DNA of 64,000 nucleotides from Alphaproteobacteria bacterium (GCA_018823325.1 JAHJIJ010000021.1:20163-84162), one strand, 5' to 3'. Numbered from the stretch's first letter, positions 18,782-27,746 are shown. Numbers and translations are program-made. Notes: a model not told the origin generated them from the letters alone.

Positions 18782-18903
18782 TTTTGGTTCGGAACGATAT
18801 CCTCACGTCAGCTGTCCCTGACCGCAGAATTTGTCCACCGCTCGCCCGTCCTTAAGTGCGGTTCCTCTCGCTTTCGGCATGCAGGATTGTATAGGCTCGC
18901 CCG

Positions 18904-19644
18904 ATGATCACGATGCAGCGCGTGCGCAAGGCCGCAGGCAAGCACATGTCCCGGGCCGAACTGGCGGTGCGCTCCGCGCTGGGGGCGCCGCGCGAGCGCC
19001 ATTGCCCGGCCTGTCGGCGGGATGTCGTCGGCTTCTTCCGTTACGGAGACGAAGCCGAGTGGGGCTGTCTCGATTGTGGCGCATCCCCCCGTGAGCGGCT
19101 GATGCATTATCTGCTGGACGAAGGCGTAATCGCGCTGCCGGCCTTTTGTGCCGTGCTGCACTGCGCGCCGGGCGAGGCGAGCCTGATCGAGCGTTTTCGT
19201 GCCCATGCCGGGGACTATGTCCCTGCCGATATCGATCCCTCGCGCTATGCCGTGCCCGGCGTGCAGCGGCTGGACCTGATGGCGATGAGCGATGAGGCGC
19301 GCTTTGACCGCATCTACGCCAGCCATGTGATGGAGCATGTGCCCGACGATGCGGTGGTGCTGCGCAACCTGCTGTGCGCCCTCAAGCCCGGCGGTGAGGC
19401 CTGGCTGCTCGTGCCGCTGTGGGACCGTCCGAGCGAGGATGGCCCGCCGGATCTGCCCGCGCGCGAGCGGGAGCGGCGCTTTGGGCAATGGGATCATGTC
19501 CGCCAATATGGCCGCGACTTTGCAGATCGCATTCGCGCCGCAGGGTTCGAGGTCGAACTGATCGATGCCGCCGCGCAGCCGCCGCAGGCGGTGCAGCGCA
19601 TGGCGCTGGCAGACACGCTATTCCGCGCCCGCCGTCCCGCATGA
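18904..19644 (+). CDS. SAM-dependent methyltransferase with N-terminal zinc ribbon
   Basis: Class I methyltransferase, probably acting on a sugar or lipid-linked glycan. The 246-residue product starts with a helical stretch, then a four-cysteine zinc-ribbon-like module (CPAC near residue 37 and CLDC near residue 58). The methyltransferase fold follows: YVPADIDPSRY, then RFDRIYASHVMEHVPDDAVV and LLCALKPGGEAWLLVPLWD (post-II and motif III region). The usual glycine-rich motif I is poorly conserved (LHCAPGEASL). It heads a tightly packed set with the flippase, glycosyltransferase and FkbM genes; 13 bases separate it from the flippase start. Confidence 0.82.
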   Translation: MITMQRVRKAAGKHMSRAELAVRSALGAPRERHCPACRRDVVGFFRYGDEAEWGCLDCGASPRERLMHYLLDEGVIALPAFCAVLHCAPGEASLIERFRAHAGDYVPADIDPSRYAVPGVQRLDLMAMSDEARFDRIYASHVMEHVPDDAVVLRNLLCALKPGGEAWLLVPLWDRPSEDGPPDLPARERERRFGQWDHVRQYGRDFADRIRAAGFEVELIDAAAQPPQAVQRMALADTLFRARRPA

Positions 19645-19657
19645 TGGGCCTGCGCTG

Positions 19658-21001
19658 GTGATCGCAGGGCTGATCGCGCTCGCCGGGCGGCTGGAGAAGC
19701 ATGCGGGCCTGCTTGGCCTGGCCAAGCTCGGCAATGTGGCGCTGGCTATGCTGTGGGGCTTCGTGGTCACCTTCGTGTTCGTGCGGCTTTTGCCCATCGA
19801 GGAGTTTCGCTCCTTCCTGCTGCTGGTCGCCTTCGCCAACTTCACCGTGTCCGCAGAGCTTGGTCTGAGCGCGATTGCTTATGCGCGGTTGCGGCGCGCG
19901 CGAGTGAGCGGGGAGGGGGCGTTCGATCCGGCCGAGGTGGTTGCGCTGCTGTGGATCCTGACCGGGCTGGTATTGCTGGGCGGGGTGCTGATCGTCGTCG
20001 CAATGGCAACGGGGCTTTTGAAGACAGCCTATCCCGTACTGTTCGTCAGCTTCTATGTCGTCGCGGCGCTCAATCTCCTGACCCTGCTGGCGCGCCGCGC
20101 GCTGGCCGCGATCGATCACAATTTGTGGTGGGAAGTGCTGGATAGCATCCGCCGCTTTTCAGGCGTGGCGCTGCTCATCGCCGCGCTTGGCCCGCTGACG
20201 ATCCTCACATCGGTGTTCATCCAGCTTGGCGTGGCGCTGGCCGTGCTTTGCGCGGGCCTCGCGACTTTTCACGCGACGCTGCGCATGCGGCGCCGTGCGT
20301 GGCTCGCCCCGCGCGCCGGCCTGAGGCAGGTGCGCGCACATTATCTCTCGGATTTCGGACGGACGGGCGTGCTGACGCTGTGCGATGTCGGGGCCTATAA
20401 TGCCCCCTATTTCACCATCGCAGCAGTCACGCCCGATCCGCGACCGCTGCTGCTCTTCGATCTGGTGTTCAAGCTTTCGCGCTCGCTCTCCTCGGTCATT
20501 CGCGCGCTTGCCGAGACGGTGCTGCCGCGCCTGACGCGCGCGGCCTATCAGGGCGACTGGGCGGGCGTTCGCGCCGGTATCATGCGGTGCACATTGTGGT
20601 CTCTGGCCGCCACGCTGGCGGCCGGCGTCGCACTGCTCGTTGCCGGAAAGCTGGTTGCGCGCATTGTATTCGATGGCAATCTCGATCTGCAAACATCTGA
20701 AATCATGATGATCATCGCGTTGCTGCTTGGCCTCAGCCTGATCTGCGTTTCCGTCTATCTGCAATGGGGTCTGGGTCGCTTCGGGACTTTGCTGCGGCCC
20801 TCAGTGCTGCTGCTGCTCGGCAGCCTGCTTACGGTTCCGATGGCGCTGCCCTTGCACGAGAGCCTTGGCTGGAGCCTGTCTGCCGGATTTCTTGCACTCT
20901 ATGCGGCGGTTCATGTGTCGCTGGGGCTGGTGCACGGGCGCATGCTGATGCATCTGGCGGGGCGGGCTGGTGGCTATGGCGGGGGGGACGGAAACGCGTG
21001 A
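19658..21001 (+). CDS. Polysaccharide flippase (Wzx/MATE-like membrane protein)
   Basis: Integral membrane protein with about 11-12 hydrophobic segments, resembling oligosaccharide flippases that turn lipid-linked repeat units across the inner membrane. GTG 19658 (VIAGLIALAGRLEKHAGLLG) is taken as start because the frame upstream runs inside the preceding methyltransferase gene. Basic loops such as RMRRRAWLAPRAG separate the segments. Its stop overlaps the GTG start of the next gene by four bases (GTGA). No soluble domains are present. Function is inferred from topology and from its position among glycosyltransferases. Confidence 0.82.
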   Translation: MIAGLIALAGRLEKHAGLLGLAKLGNVALAMLWGFVVTFVFVRLLPIEEFRSFLLLVAFANFTVSAELGLSAIAYARLRRARVSGEGAFDPAEVVALLWILTGLVLLGGVLIVVAMATGLLKTAYPVLFVSFYVVAALNLLTLLARRALAAIDHNLWWEVLDSIRRFSGVALLIAALGPLTILTSVFIQLGVALAVLCAGLATFHATLRMRRRAWLAPRAGLRQVRAHYLSDFGRTGVLTLCDVGAYNAPYFTIAAVTPDPRPLLLFDLVFKLSRSLSSVIRALAETVLPRLTRAAYQGDWAGVRAGIMRCTLWSLAATLAAGVALLVAGKLVARIVFDGNLDLQTSEIMMIIALLLGLSLICVSVYLQWGLGRFGTLLRPSVLLLLGSLLTVPMALPLHESLGWSLSAGFLALYAAVHVSLGLVHGRMLMHLAGRAGGYGGGDGNA

Positions 21002-22182
21002 AAATTTCGATGGTCGACCCTTCGCTGTTCACGCCGCGCTATGATGATGGCTTGTGCGAGGCGCTGGCCGCGCGCGGCCATGATGTCACCTTGCTCGGGC
21101 GCCCGATGCGGGATACCGATGCGATTGTCCCCAAGCGCTATCGTTATGATGCGCGCTTCTTCCGCTTGGGCGAACGGCTGCGGCCTCTGCTGGGTGACGG
21201 GCGGGCCGGTCAGGTCGCAAAAGCTGCTGACTATGCGCTCGATGCGCGTCTTGGCCGCATCGGCACACTGACAGGCGATGTCACGCATTTCCAGTGGCTG
21301 CCCTTTGCGATGGTCGATCGGGTGCTGTTGGGGCGCCTCGCGGATCGGACCGCGCTGGTGCATACCGTCCACAATGCCCGGCCTTTCCATGGCGAGGATC
21401 GTTCCGGCGTGCAGGGGCGTGGCTATGAGGCACTGTTGCGGCAGTTCGATCTCCTGATCGTCCATGGCGAGCAGACCCGCGAAACGCTGCTCAAACAGGG
21501 CATCGATCCGGAGGTTATTGCGCTCGTGCCGCATCCGCCGATGAAGCTGCGCGAGGCGACGACGGACGATCTGGCTGCCGTCCCGCGCGGCACCGTTCCG
21601 CGTATTCTCTTCTTCGGCACGATCCGGCCCTACAAGGGCCTCGATCTGCTGGTGCAGGCCTGCATCGATCTGTGGCGCGACGGGCTGGAGTTCGAGCTTG
21701 CGATTGCAGGCAAGCCTTTCATGCCGGTCGACGCGTTCCTTCAGGCGATTCATGGCGGCGGTTTCGGTGACAGGCTGGTGACGGACCTTGGCTTCCTCAC
21801 CGAGCATCGGCTGGATGCGCATTTGCGCGCGGCGGATATTCTGGCTTTTCCCTATCGCGAGATCGATTCGAGCGGTGCCTTCCTCTCCGCCCTGCGCTAT
21901 GGCGCCGCCATGGTGACCAGCGATGCCGGCATGTTCGGCGATTTACCCGAAGATGTCGCGACCCGCTTTCCGGCGGGCAATGCGCAGGCGCTGGCGGTTG
22001 CGCTGCGCCAGCTCGTTCTCGATGGTCGCCGCCGCAAGGAAGCGGGCGAGGCGGCATTGGCGCATGGTCAGGTGATGACGGGCTGGGACGTTGCGGCCGC
22101 GCAGACCGAAGCGGCTTATGAGGTGGCGCGGGCGCGCTTCGCGGCGCGGACGGGCAAGGCTGGCGAGGCAACTCCGGCATGA
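20998..22182 (+). CDS. Glycosyltransferase, GT4-like (GT-B fold)
   Basis: Retaining-type GT-B glycosyltransferase of 394 residues. Start GTG 20998 (VKISMVDPSLFTPRYDDGL) overlaps the flippase stop. N-terminal domain: YDDGLCEALAARGHDVTLLG and VHTVHNARPFHGEDRSG. C-terminal nucleotide-sugar domain: VPRILFFGTIRPYKGLDLLV, then FPYREIDSSGAFLSALRYGA with the E residue used by the family, and TSDAGMFGDLPE. No membrane segment. It ends with a four-base ATGA overlap with the FkbM gene, so it is a coupled member of the polysaccharide unit. Donor and acceptor are unknown. Confidence 0.9.
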   Translation: MKISMVDPSLFTPRYDDGLCEALAARGHDVTLLGRPMRDTDAIVPKRYRYDARFFRLGERLRPLLGDGRAGQVAKAADYALDARLGRIGTLTGDVTHFQWLPFAMVDRVLLGRLADRTALVHTVHNARPFHGEDRSGVQGRGYEALLRQFDLLIVHGEQTRETLLKQGIDPEVIALVPHPPMKLREATTDDLAAVPRGTVPRILFFGTIRPYKGLDLLVQACIDLWRDGLEFELAIAGKPFMPVDAFLQAIHGGGFGDRLVTDLGFLTEHRLDAHLRAADILAFPYREIDSSGAFLSALRYGAAMVTSDAGMFGDLPEDVATRFPAGNAQALAVALRQLVLDGRRRKEAGEAALAHGQVMTGWDVAAAQTEAAYEVARARFAARTGKAGEATPA

Positions 22183-22952
22183 TCGATGTGCGCCGTTTTC
22201 GCCGGGAATTGCGCGATCGCTGGCTGGCCGTGCGGCTCGGCCTTGCCGGGCGCCAGCATCAATATGGTGAGATCGTCGCGCTGCGGCGGCTGATCGGGCA
22301 TTTCGGTGTCGATTGCGTGATCGATGTCGGCGCCAATGCCGGGCAATATGCCACGATGCTGCGCAAGGATGTCGGCTTTCGTGGCACGATCCTCTCGTTC
22401 GAGCCGCATCCTGAGGTCTGCGCGAAGCTTGTCGAGGTGGCCGGCAAGGATGCGAATTGGCACGTCCACAATATTGCCCTGTCGGATCGGGACGGGGAAG
22501 CCACGTTCCACCTGATGGCCGCCGATCAGTTCAGCTCGCTCAACGCGCCGCAGACGGGGCTGGAGCAGATTTTTGCCGAGCGGAACAAGGTGACGCGCAC
22601 CGTCCATGTGCCCTGCGCGCGGCTCGATTCGCTCCTGCCGGATCTGGAGGCTGTCCGCGACGCGAAGGCCATTCTCCTCAAGATGGATACGCAGGGGCAT
22701 GATGCGCAGGTGTGGTCGGGCGCAAGTGCGGTCGTCCAGCGGATCAGTGCCGCACAGACTGAACTGTCCGTGCGGTCGCTTTATGATGGCGCGACGGATT
22801 ATCGCACAATGATCGCCCTGCTGGAGCGCGCGGGATTCATCCCCAACGCGGTCTTCGCCAACAACAAGGGCCATTTCCCGCTGCTCGTGGAGATGGATGG
22901 CCTGTTCATTCGCGCGGACCTGGCGCGCGGGGGCAATGTTCCGATCGTCTGA
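22179..22952 (+). CDS. FkbM family methyltransferase
   Basis: SAM-dependent O-methyltransferase of 257 residues. Seen: motif I VIDVGANAGQYATMLRK near residues 47-63, ILSFEPHPEVCAKL, and the FkbM signature LLKMDTQGHDAQVWSGA near residues 167-183. FkbM-type enzymes methylate sugar or polyketide hydroxyls; here the context points to a sugar of the surface glycan. The start overlaps the glycosyltransferase stop (ATGA) and the end overlaps the start of the next membrane-protein gene by 17 bases. Confidence 0.9.
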   Translation: MIDVRRFRRELRDRWLAVRLGLAGRQHQYGEIVALRRLIGHFGVDCVIDVGANAGQYATMLRKDVGFRGTILSFEPHPEVCAKLVEVAGKDANWHVHNIALSDRDGEATFHLMAADQFSSLNAPQTGLEQIFAERNKVTRTVHVPCARLDSLLPDLEAVRDAKAILLKMDTQGHDAQVWSGASAVVQRISAAQTELSVRSLYDGATDYRTMIALLERAGFIPNAVFANNKGHFPLLVEMDGLFIRADLARGGNVPIV

Positions 22953-24717
22953 TCCGCCGTCCGGTCGCCCGCTGGCGCTGGCGGTCGCACTCGTAGTGGG
23001 CGGGCTGCTGTGCCTTGGCCTCAGCTGGGGCGGCTGGATGTGGCACCTGAAAGACAAGCCCGGCCGCGGTATCTCCGAATATCTCTTTGCCCGGCAGGAC
23101 ATGTGGATGCTGGACGCGCAGGCGTTCGCGCTCGTGCTGGCCGGTTTCGCCGTGGCTGCCGTGGCTTTGCGCCGGTCCGCCCGTGCGCCAGCGATGCGGT
23201 CCGGCATCAGGCCTTCTCGCCGGATGGACTGGCTGATCGGCGGTGGCATCCTGCTTGCGGTGCTCATCGGCTGGTGCGGGCGAACATGGGTTTTCCATGG
23301 CTACAGCGTCTCGCGCGACGAGCTGATGGTCGAGATGACCGCCGGCGCGGTGGCGCATGGCATGATCGGCTGGCCGATCCCGACGGACTGGCTCGCGTTT
23401 CGCCGCGCGATGCTGCCGGAATTCTACAGTCCTTATGGCTCGGACACGCACTGGACGTCGATCTATCTGCCGGTTCACGCCACCATCCGGGGGCTGTTCC
23501 AGCGCATCGGCGCGGCCGATCTCGCCGCGCCGCTGACGCTTGGCGTCGGGCTCGTGGCACTCTGGCACATCGCCCGCCGCCTGAACCCGGATCGGCGCGA
23601 TGCGGTGCTGGTCACGATGGTGATGGCGCTCGGCTCCGCGCAGCTGCTCGTCACCGCCATGACGCCCTATGCAATGACCAGCCACTTCGCCTTCAACATG
23701 GTCTGGCTGGCGCTTGTGCTGCGCGGCGGAGCGCTGGGGCACGGGCTTGCCGCGCTGGTGGCGGTGCTGGCGGCAGGCCTGCACCAGTGGCACTTCCCGC
23801 TACTGTTCATCGGGCCGTTCATCCTGTGGATGGCGGCAAATCGCCGCTGGGGGCCGGCGCTCTTCCATGCGCTGGTCGCGCTGGCGCTGATGATCATCTG
23901 GGCGCGGCTGTGGCCCATGGTGCTGATCGAGCTGGTGGGCCCCGCACCGCCGAGCGATGTGCATCGCACCAACAGCATCCTCGACAAGCTGCAGAGCCTG
24001 TTCGGTCGGCTCGACAAGCTCCAGCCGCTGCTCAACAATGCCCGGCTGATCGCCTGGAACAATGTGCTGCTGCTCCCGCTTGCCGGCCTTGCCGTGCTGG
24101 GTGTGCGCTGGCGGGGCCTGTGGCGCGAGGTGCCAATTGCATTCCCGCTGTTGCTTGGTGTGGTCGTGGGCCTCGGGCTGGCGCTGTATCAGGGCTATGG
24201 CTGGGGCTTCCGCTACATGCATGGCCAGATCGGCGCGCTCTGCCTGCTGGCAGGCCTCGGGTGGCGCGCAGTGGTTCCGGCGGATGCCCCTTGCGGCCGG
24301 GCGCTGCTGGCGGGGAGTGCGGTCTTCGCCCTGTTGGGTGGCCTGTGGCTGGCGCGGGATACGGAGCGTTATGTCCGCGGCTATGCGAGTACGATGGCCG
24401 CCATCCGGGCTTCAGAGGCCGAAGTGGTGCTAGTGGATATTCGCGGCGGCTATTTCATGACCGATCTGGCGCGTTTCGGCCCGGGCGGGATGCCGGGCAG
24501 GCCCGCGGTCATGGCCCTGCATATGCTGAGAGGGGCTGATCTGAGGGATCTCTGCGCGAACCATCGTGTTGCCGTGATGGATTATCGCCAGTTCCAGGCG
24601 CTCGGTGTGCATCCGCTGTCGCTGCGCTTCCGTGGCAGCCAGGGCATCGCGCAGCGCCGGGATTATCTTGCAAGCATCGGGTGCGACCGGCCGGTGATCG
24701 AGACACCGGCCGGCTGA
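22936..24717 (+). CDS. Multi-spanning membrane protein, possible GT-C type glycosyltransferase
   Basis: Large membrane protein of 593 residues with about 11-12 hydrophobic segments and a soluble C-terminal part of about 110 residues. The first external loop after the third segment has YSVSRDELMVEMTAGAVAHG; an acidic residue at this place is the catalytic feature of GT-C enzymes (PMT/ArnT type), so a polyprenyl-phosphate-sugar-dependent transferase is a reasonable guess. Start ATG 22936 gives a 17-base overlap with the FkbM gene; upstream residues to 22897 are also open. It closes the polysaccharide unit and converges on the YceI gene with eight bases between. Confidence 0.6.
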   Translation: MFRSSDPPSGRPLALAVALVVGGLLCLGLSWGGWMWHLKDKPGRGISEYLFARQDMWMLDAQAFALVLAGFAVAAVALRRSARAPAMRSGIRPSRRMDWLIGGGILLAVLIGWCGRTWVFHGYSVSRDELMVEMTAGAVAHGMIGWPIPTDWLAFRRAMLPEFYSPYGSDTHWTSIYLPVHATIRGLFQRIGAADLAAPLTLGVGLVALWHIARRLNPDRRDAVLVTMVMALGSAQLLVTAMTPYAMTSHFAFNMVWLALVLRGGALGHGLAALVAVLAAGLHQWHFPLLFIGPFILWMAANRRWGPALFHALVALALMIIWARLWPMVLIELVGPAPPSDVHRTNSILDKLQSLFGRLDKLQPLLNNARLIAWNNVLLLPLAGLAVLGVRWRGLWREVPIAFPLLLGVVVGLGLALYQGYGWGFRYMHGQIGALCLLAGLGWRAVVPADAPCGRALLAGSAVFALLGGLWLARDTERYVRGYASTMAAIRASEAEVVLVDIRGGYFMTDLARFGPGGMPGRPAVMALHMLRGADLRDLCANHRVAVMDYRQFQALGVHPLSLRFRGSQGIAQRRDYLASIGCDRPVIETPAG

Positions 24718-24725
24718 CCTGCGGA

Positions 24726-25343
24726 TTACTTGACGAAGCCTGCGACGATTTCGAGCTTCACTTCGTCACCAACCATGGGAACCAGAAAGCCGATCCCATA
24801 GTCGCTGCGCTTGATCGAGCCTGTCGCGGTGAAGCCGACATTTTCCTTGTTGCCCATGCCCATGCCGGCGCCATAGAATCGGGCGTCGAGGGTGACGGGC
24901 TTGGTGACGCCGTTGAGGGTGAAATCCCCGGTGATCTTGGCCGTCTGGCCGTCAACCACAACATTGGTGGAAACGAAACGGGCATCGGCGGGATTGGGGC
25001 CGAAGAAATCGGCCGGCTTGCCGTCCTTGCCGGCACGCATCAGGTGCTCGGTCAGGCCCGTGCTCGCGGTGGTGACCTTCGAGACGGGGATGGTCACGTC
25101 CACCTTTGCGGTAGCGGGATTCTTGGGGTCGAGCTGAAGCGTACCGGTGATGTCGCCGAAGATACCGAAATAAGGCGTGAAGCCGAGATGATCGACTTCC
25201 CACTTCACCAGCGTATGGCCGGGATCAGCCGTATAGGTGCCGCCGGAAATGGCGGCGGGATCGGGCTTGCCGGGCTGGGCGACCAGCGCACCGGTGACAC
25301 CAGCGAGGAGGAGGGCGGGGAGAGCGGCGTGAATGAGGCGCAT
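24726..25343 (-). CDS. YceI family periplasmic protein
   Basis: Lipocalin-like beta-barrel protein that binds isoprenoid-type lipids in known members. Start ATG 25343 (MRLIHAALPA) follows GGAGA at seven bases; 205 residues. A signal peptide ends near GALVAQPG. The mature protein shows YTADPGHTLVKWEVDHLGFT, then FGDITGTLQLDPKNP, DARFVSTNVV, GDFTLNGVTKPVTLDARFYG and IKRSDYGIGFLVPMVGDEV, which together are typical of YceI. It is a single gene, convergent with the polysaccharide unit. Confidence 0.93.
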   Translation of the reverse strand: MRLIHAALPALLLAGVTGALVAQPGKPDPAAISGGTYTADPGHTLVKWEVDHLGFTPYFGIFGDITGTLQLDPKNPATAKVDVTIPVSKVTTASTGLTEHLMRAGKDGKPADFFGPNPADARFVSTNVVVDGQTAKITGDFTLNGVTKPVTLDARFYGAGMGMGNKENVGFTATGSIKRSDYGIGFLVPMVGDEVKLEIVAGFVK

Positions 25344-25466
25344 GTCTGTGTCTCCTAGTCGTCTGCCAAAGGGGTTGGGAGCAGTACGCCCAAGCATAAC
25401 GCACGAGTCGATTCTGTCATCAGCCTAAGTGCAGAATTCCCGCTGCCCTTTGAGGCGGCCGGGAAA

Positions 25467-26216
25467 TCAGAGCAGCGCGTCGGCCAGCAGCTTAAAGCCA
25501 AGCAGGATCATCAGCAGGTAGATCAGCACATAGAAGCGTTCCGGATCGACCCGCCGGACGAGCTTCACGCCCAGCATCGTTGAGATCAGTGCGAGAGGGA
25601 TCAGCACCGCCGTGGCGAGAAGATTGGCGGGCGTGAACTGCCCGAGCGCCGCATAGGCCGGCACCTTGAGCCAGTTCATCACGGCGAAGGCAATCGCGGT
25701 GGTTCCGATGAGCGTGTCGCGGGGCAAGCGCCGGGGCAGCACCCACATCTGGAAGGGCGGCGAGCCGGCGTGGGCAATATGGCTCGTGAAGCCCGAAGCG
25801 ACGCCGAACAGCGCACCCAGCCAGCGCGGCGAATTGGAGGGCAGGGTGATGGCATGGCCCCGCTCGATCCACAGGCGCTGCAAACCGAACAGGATGGAGA
25901 TCGCGCCGAGCACGCCCAGCACGGCATTGGCGGAAACCTGCGCCGAGAAGAGATAGCCGAGCGCCACGCCAACAGCCATGCCCGGGATCATCACGGCGAG
26001 CACTTCGCCGTCCCATGTCCGCCGGAATGCCCAGACGCCCACGACATCCTGCACGATGAGGATGGGAAGCAAGATGGCGGCCGCGCTCACCGGATCGATG
26101 GCGAGCGCCATGATCGGCATGGCCAGCGAACCCGCGCCGGAAAAGCCGCCCTTGGCGAGGCCGGAGATCACCACGGCGATGACCGCGCAGACGATGTAGA
26201 ACGGGTCGAGCGGCAT
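25467..26216 (-). CDS. TauE/SafE family sulfite/organosulfonate exporter-like permease
   Basis: Membrane permease of 249 residues with about eight hydrophobic segments and the internal duplication of the TauE/SafE family. Seen: VISGLAKGGFSGAGSLAMPI near the N-terminus, and in the second half GVASGFTSHIAHAGSPPFQM, the repeated family motif. Such proteins move sulphite, sulphoacetate or other anions; the substrate here is unknown. It lies on the reverse strand, 124 bases upstream of the YceI gene and divergent from the terC unit. Confidence 0.9.
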   Translation of the reverse strand: MPLDPFYIVCAVIAVVISGLAKGGFSGAGSLAMPIMALAIDPVSAAAILLPILIVQDVVGVWAFRRTWDGEVLAVMIPGMAVGVALGYLFSAQVSANAVLGVLGAISILFGLQRLWIERGHAITLPSNSPRWLGALFGVASGFTSHIAHAGSPPFQMWVLPRRLPRDTLIGTTAIAFAVMNWLKVPAYAALGQFTPANLLATAVLIPLALISTMLGVKLVRRVDPERFYVLIYLLMILLGFKLLADALL

Positions 26217-26392
26217 CTCTCGTCATTCCCTGTGTCGTTGCCGCAGACCGTGGCCTGACGCCGCACCCGCATAGCGAACGGCGCGGGCAAGTCACCAGTG
26301 CAAGCCGATTTTGGGAGAGATTTTCGCTTTCCTCTTGAAATGCGCGCCGATCTCGCCGAAATAGCCGCTGCGGACCGGGCCCCTCTGGCGTA

Positions 26393-26461
26393 GCGCTCGA
26401 TATGAGCGCCTCGCGATGTCGGACCGCATCGGGTGACACCGGTGCAGGTTCGATTTTTTTT
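26393..26461 (+). promoter_or_regulatory. Tandem hairpins with T-run in the terC leader (possible attenuator)
   Basis: The 301-base gap 26217-26517 between the TauE gene and the small gene before terC holds two hairpins on the + strand. The first is GCGCTC (26393-26398)/GAGCGC (26404-26409). The second is a roughly 10-bp stem with one bulge, 26423-26449, then eight T at 26454-26461. This looks like an intrinsic terminator 56 bases before the first start codon, and could be an attenuator or the end of a short RNA. TerC-type genes are often under the manganese-sensing yybP-ykoY riboswitch; I could not find its conserved core here. Nothing else is seen in the gap. Confidence 0.45.
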
Positions 26462-26517
26462 GAGGCTCAGGCAACCAGTCATCCGATGATGTGCAACGCA
26501 CTTGGAGGATGACGTTC

Positions 26518-26697
26518 ATGAATGTCTTTACGTTCAATCTCATGATCTTGCTACAGCGCGTGGATGACGCGCTGTCCATCGAACGGCGCAAGTCGCGGCC
26601 CAACGGCGATCTTGTGGCGCGCCTGCGCGCCCGAAGGGACGCGCTGATGGGGCGCCTGCGTCGCTCATGGGCCGGCCCGGTGGTGCTGGGGGCCTGA
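26518..26697 (+). CDS. Small basic protein upstream of terC
   Basis: A 59-residue protein starting at ATG 26518 (MNVFTFNLMILLQRVDDALS), with GGAGG eight bases upstream, a strong ribosome-binding site. It has a short hydrophobic N-terminus and a basic, probably coiled helical part with RARRDALMGRLRR. The second half weakly recalls the DUF465/YdcH small helical proteins, but this is not certain. The stop lies three bases before the terC ATG, so terC translation is probably coupled to it. It may be a true small protein or a translated leader. Confidence 0.55.
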   Translation: MNVFTFNLMILLQRVDDALSIERRKSRPNGDLVARLRARRDALMGRLRRSWAGPVVLGA

Positions 26698-26700
26698 TCG

Positions 26701-27705
26701 ATGGAATTTCTTGAAATCCTGTGGCTCGGCAAGCCGGTGTGGATGTGGCTCACCTTCATCGCCATCGTCCTCACCCTGCTCGTGCTCGACCTTGGCGTGT
26801 TTCACCGCGAGGAGCGGGAAATCGGCGTGCGCGAGAGCCTCGCCATGTCGGCCTTCTACATCACGCTCGGCCTGGCTTTCGGCGGCTGGATCTGGTGGCA
26901 GATGGGGCCGACCGCCGGCATGAACTATGTGACCGGCTTCGTGGTCGAAAAGAGCCTGGCGATGGACAATGTCTTCGTCATCGCGATGATCTTTGCCTAT
27001 TTCGGCATTCCGCGCTTGTACCAGCACCGCGTGCTGTTCTGGGGCATTCTCGGCGTCATCGTCCTGCGCGCGATCATGATCGGCTTCGGCGCGGCGGTGG
27101 TCCAGCGCTGGGACTGGGTGCTTTATATCTTCGCGGCCTTCCTGATCTTCACCGGTATCAAGATGTGGCGAAATGCGGAAGCCGAATATGAGGTCGGCAA
27201 ATCGCCGGTCCTGCTTTGGGTCAAGCGTCGCTTCCGGGTGACGGAGGAGCTGCACGACGAACGCTTCTGGGTGAAGCTGCCGGATCCCAAAACCGGCCGC
27301 ATGGTCCGCTACATGACGCCGTTGTTCCTGGCGCTGCTGATGGTCGAGTTCGTGGACGTGGTGTTCGCGGTGGATTCGGTGCCGGCGATCTTCGCTATCA
27401 CCACCGATCCGTTCATCGTCTACACCTCGAACATCTTCGCGATCCTGGGCCTGCGTGCACTGTACTTCGCCCTGGCGGCGATGGTGCATCGCTTCCACTA
27501 CCTCAAATACGCGCTGAGCCTGCTGCTGGTGTTCATCGGATCGAAGATCTTCCTTGCCGATGCGCTCGGGCTCGCGAAGATTCCGCCGGTGGTTTCGCTG
27601 GGCGTGACCTTCGCCATCCTGGCGGGCGGCGTGTTCTACTCGCTGTGGAAGACGCGCGGCGAACCGGCCCTGGTCGAAAACGAGCCGGCGCTGCACCAGC
27701 GCTGA
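26701..27705 (+). CDS. TerC family integral membrane protein
   Basis: Membrane protein of 334 residues with about eight to nine hydrophobic segments, in the TerC/Alx family linked to manganese export and to metal loading of secreted proteins. Conserved acidic motifs lie in membrane segments: VVEKSLAMDNVFVIAMIFAY near residues 80-100 and VEFVDVVFAVDSVPAIFAIT near residues 216-236, with SNIFAILGLRALYF after it. A charged cytoplasmic loop of about 60 residues separates the halves. It is preceded by the 59-residue gene and followed by a strong bidirectional terminator. Confidence 0.92.
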   Translation: MEFLEILWLGKPVWMWLTFIAIVLTLLVLDLGVFHREEREIGVRESLAMSAFYITLGLAFGGWIWWQMGPTAGMNYVTGFVVEKSLAMDNVFVIAMIFAYFGIPRLYQHRVLFWGILGVIVLRAIMIGFGAAVVQRWDWVLYIFAAFLIFTGIKMWRNAEAEYEVGKSPVLLWVKRRFRVTEELHDERFWVKLPDPKTGRMVRYMTPLFLALLMVEFVDVVFAVDSVPAIFAITTDPFIVYTSNIFAILGLRALYFALAAMVHRFHYLKYALSLLLVFIGSKIFLADALGLAKIPPVVSLGVTFAILAGGVFYSLWKTRGEPALVENEPALHQR

Positions 27706-27718
27706 GCGACGACGAAAA

Positions 27719-27746
27719 AGCCCTCCCCGCGCAAGCGGGGAGGGCT
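27719..27746. terminator. Bidirectional intrinsic terminator between terC and ilvC
   Basis: Twelve-base-pair stem AGCCCTCCCCGC (27719-27730)/GCGGGGAGGGCT (27735-27746) with a GCAA tetraloop. A run of A precedes it (27714-27718) and TTCCTTGTT follows, so it can serve both converging genes. Confidence 0.88.

Noticed and set aside
18660..18800. Short CRISPR array suggested by repeated GAGCTTGTCGAA-type units
   Set aside because: Only two arms in inverted orientation per site, spread over three distant places; this is a palindromic repeat, not an array.
23010..24539. 509-codon frame on the + strand overlapping the 593-residue membrane protein
   Set aside because: Arg/Ala-rich out-of-phase shadow; the other phase has a coherent membrane topology.
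26217..26517. yybP-ykoY manganese riboswitch before terC
   Set aside because: The conserved loop sequences of the aptamer were not recognised; only generic hairpins and a T-run are seen.
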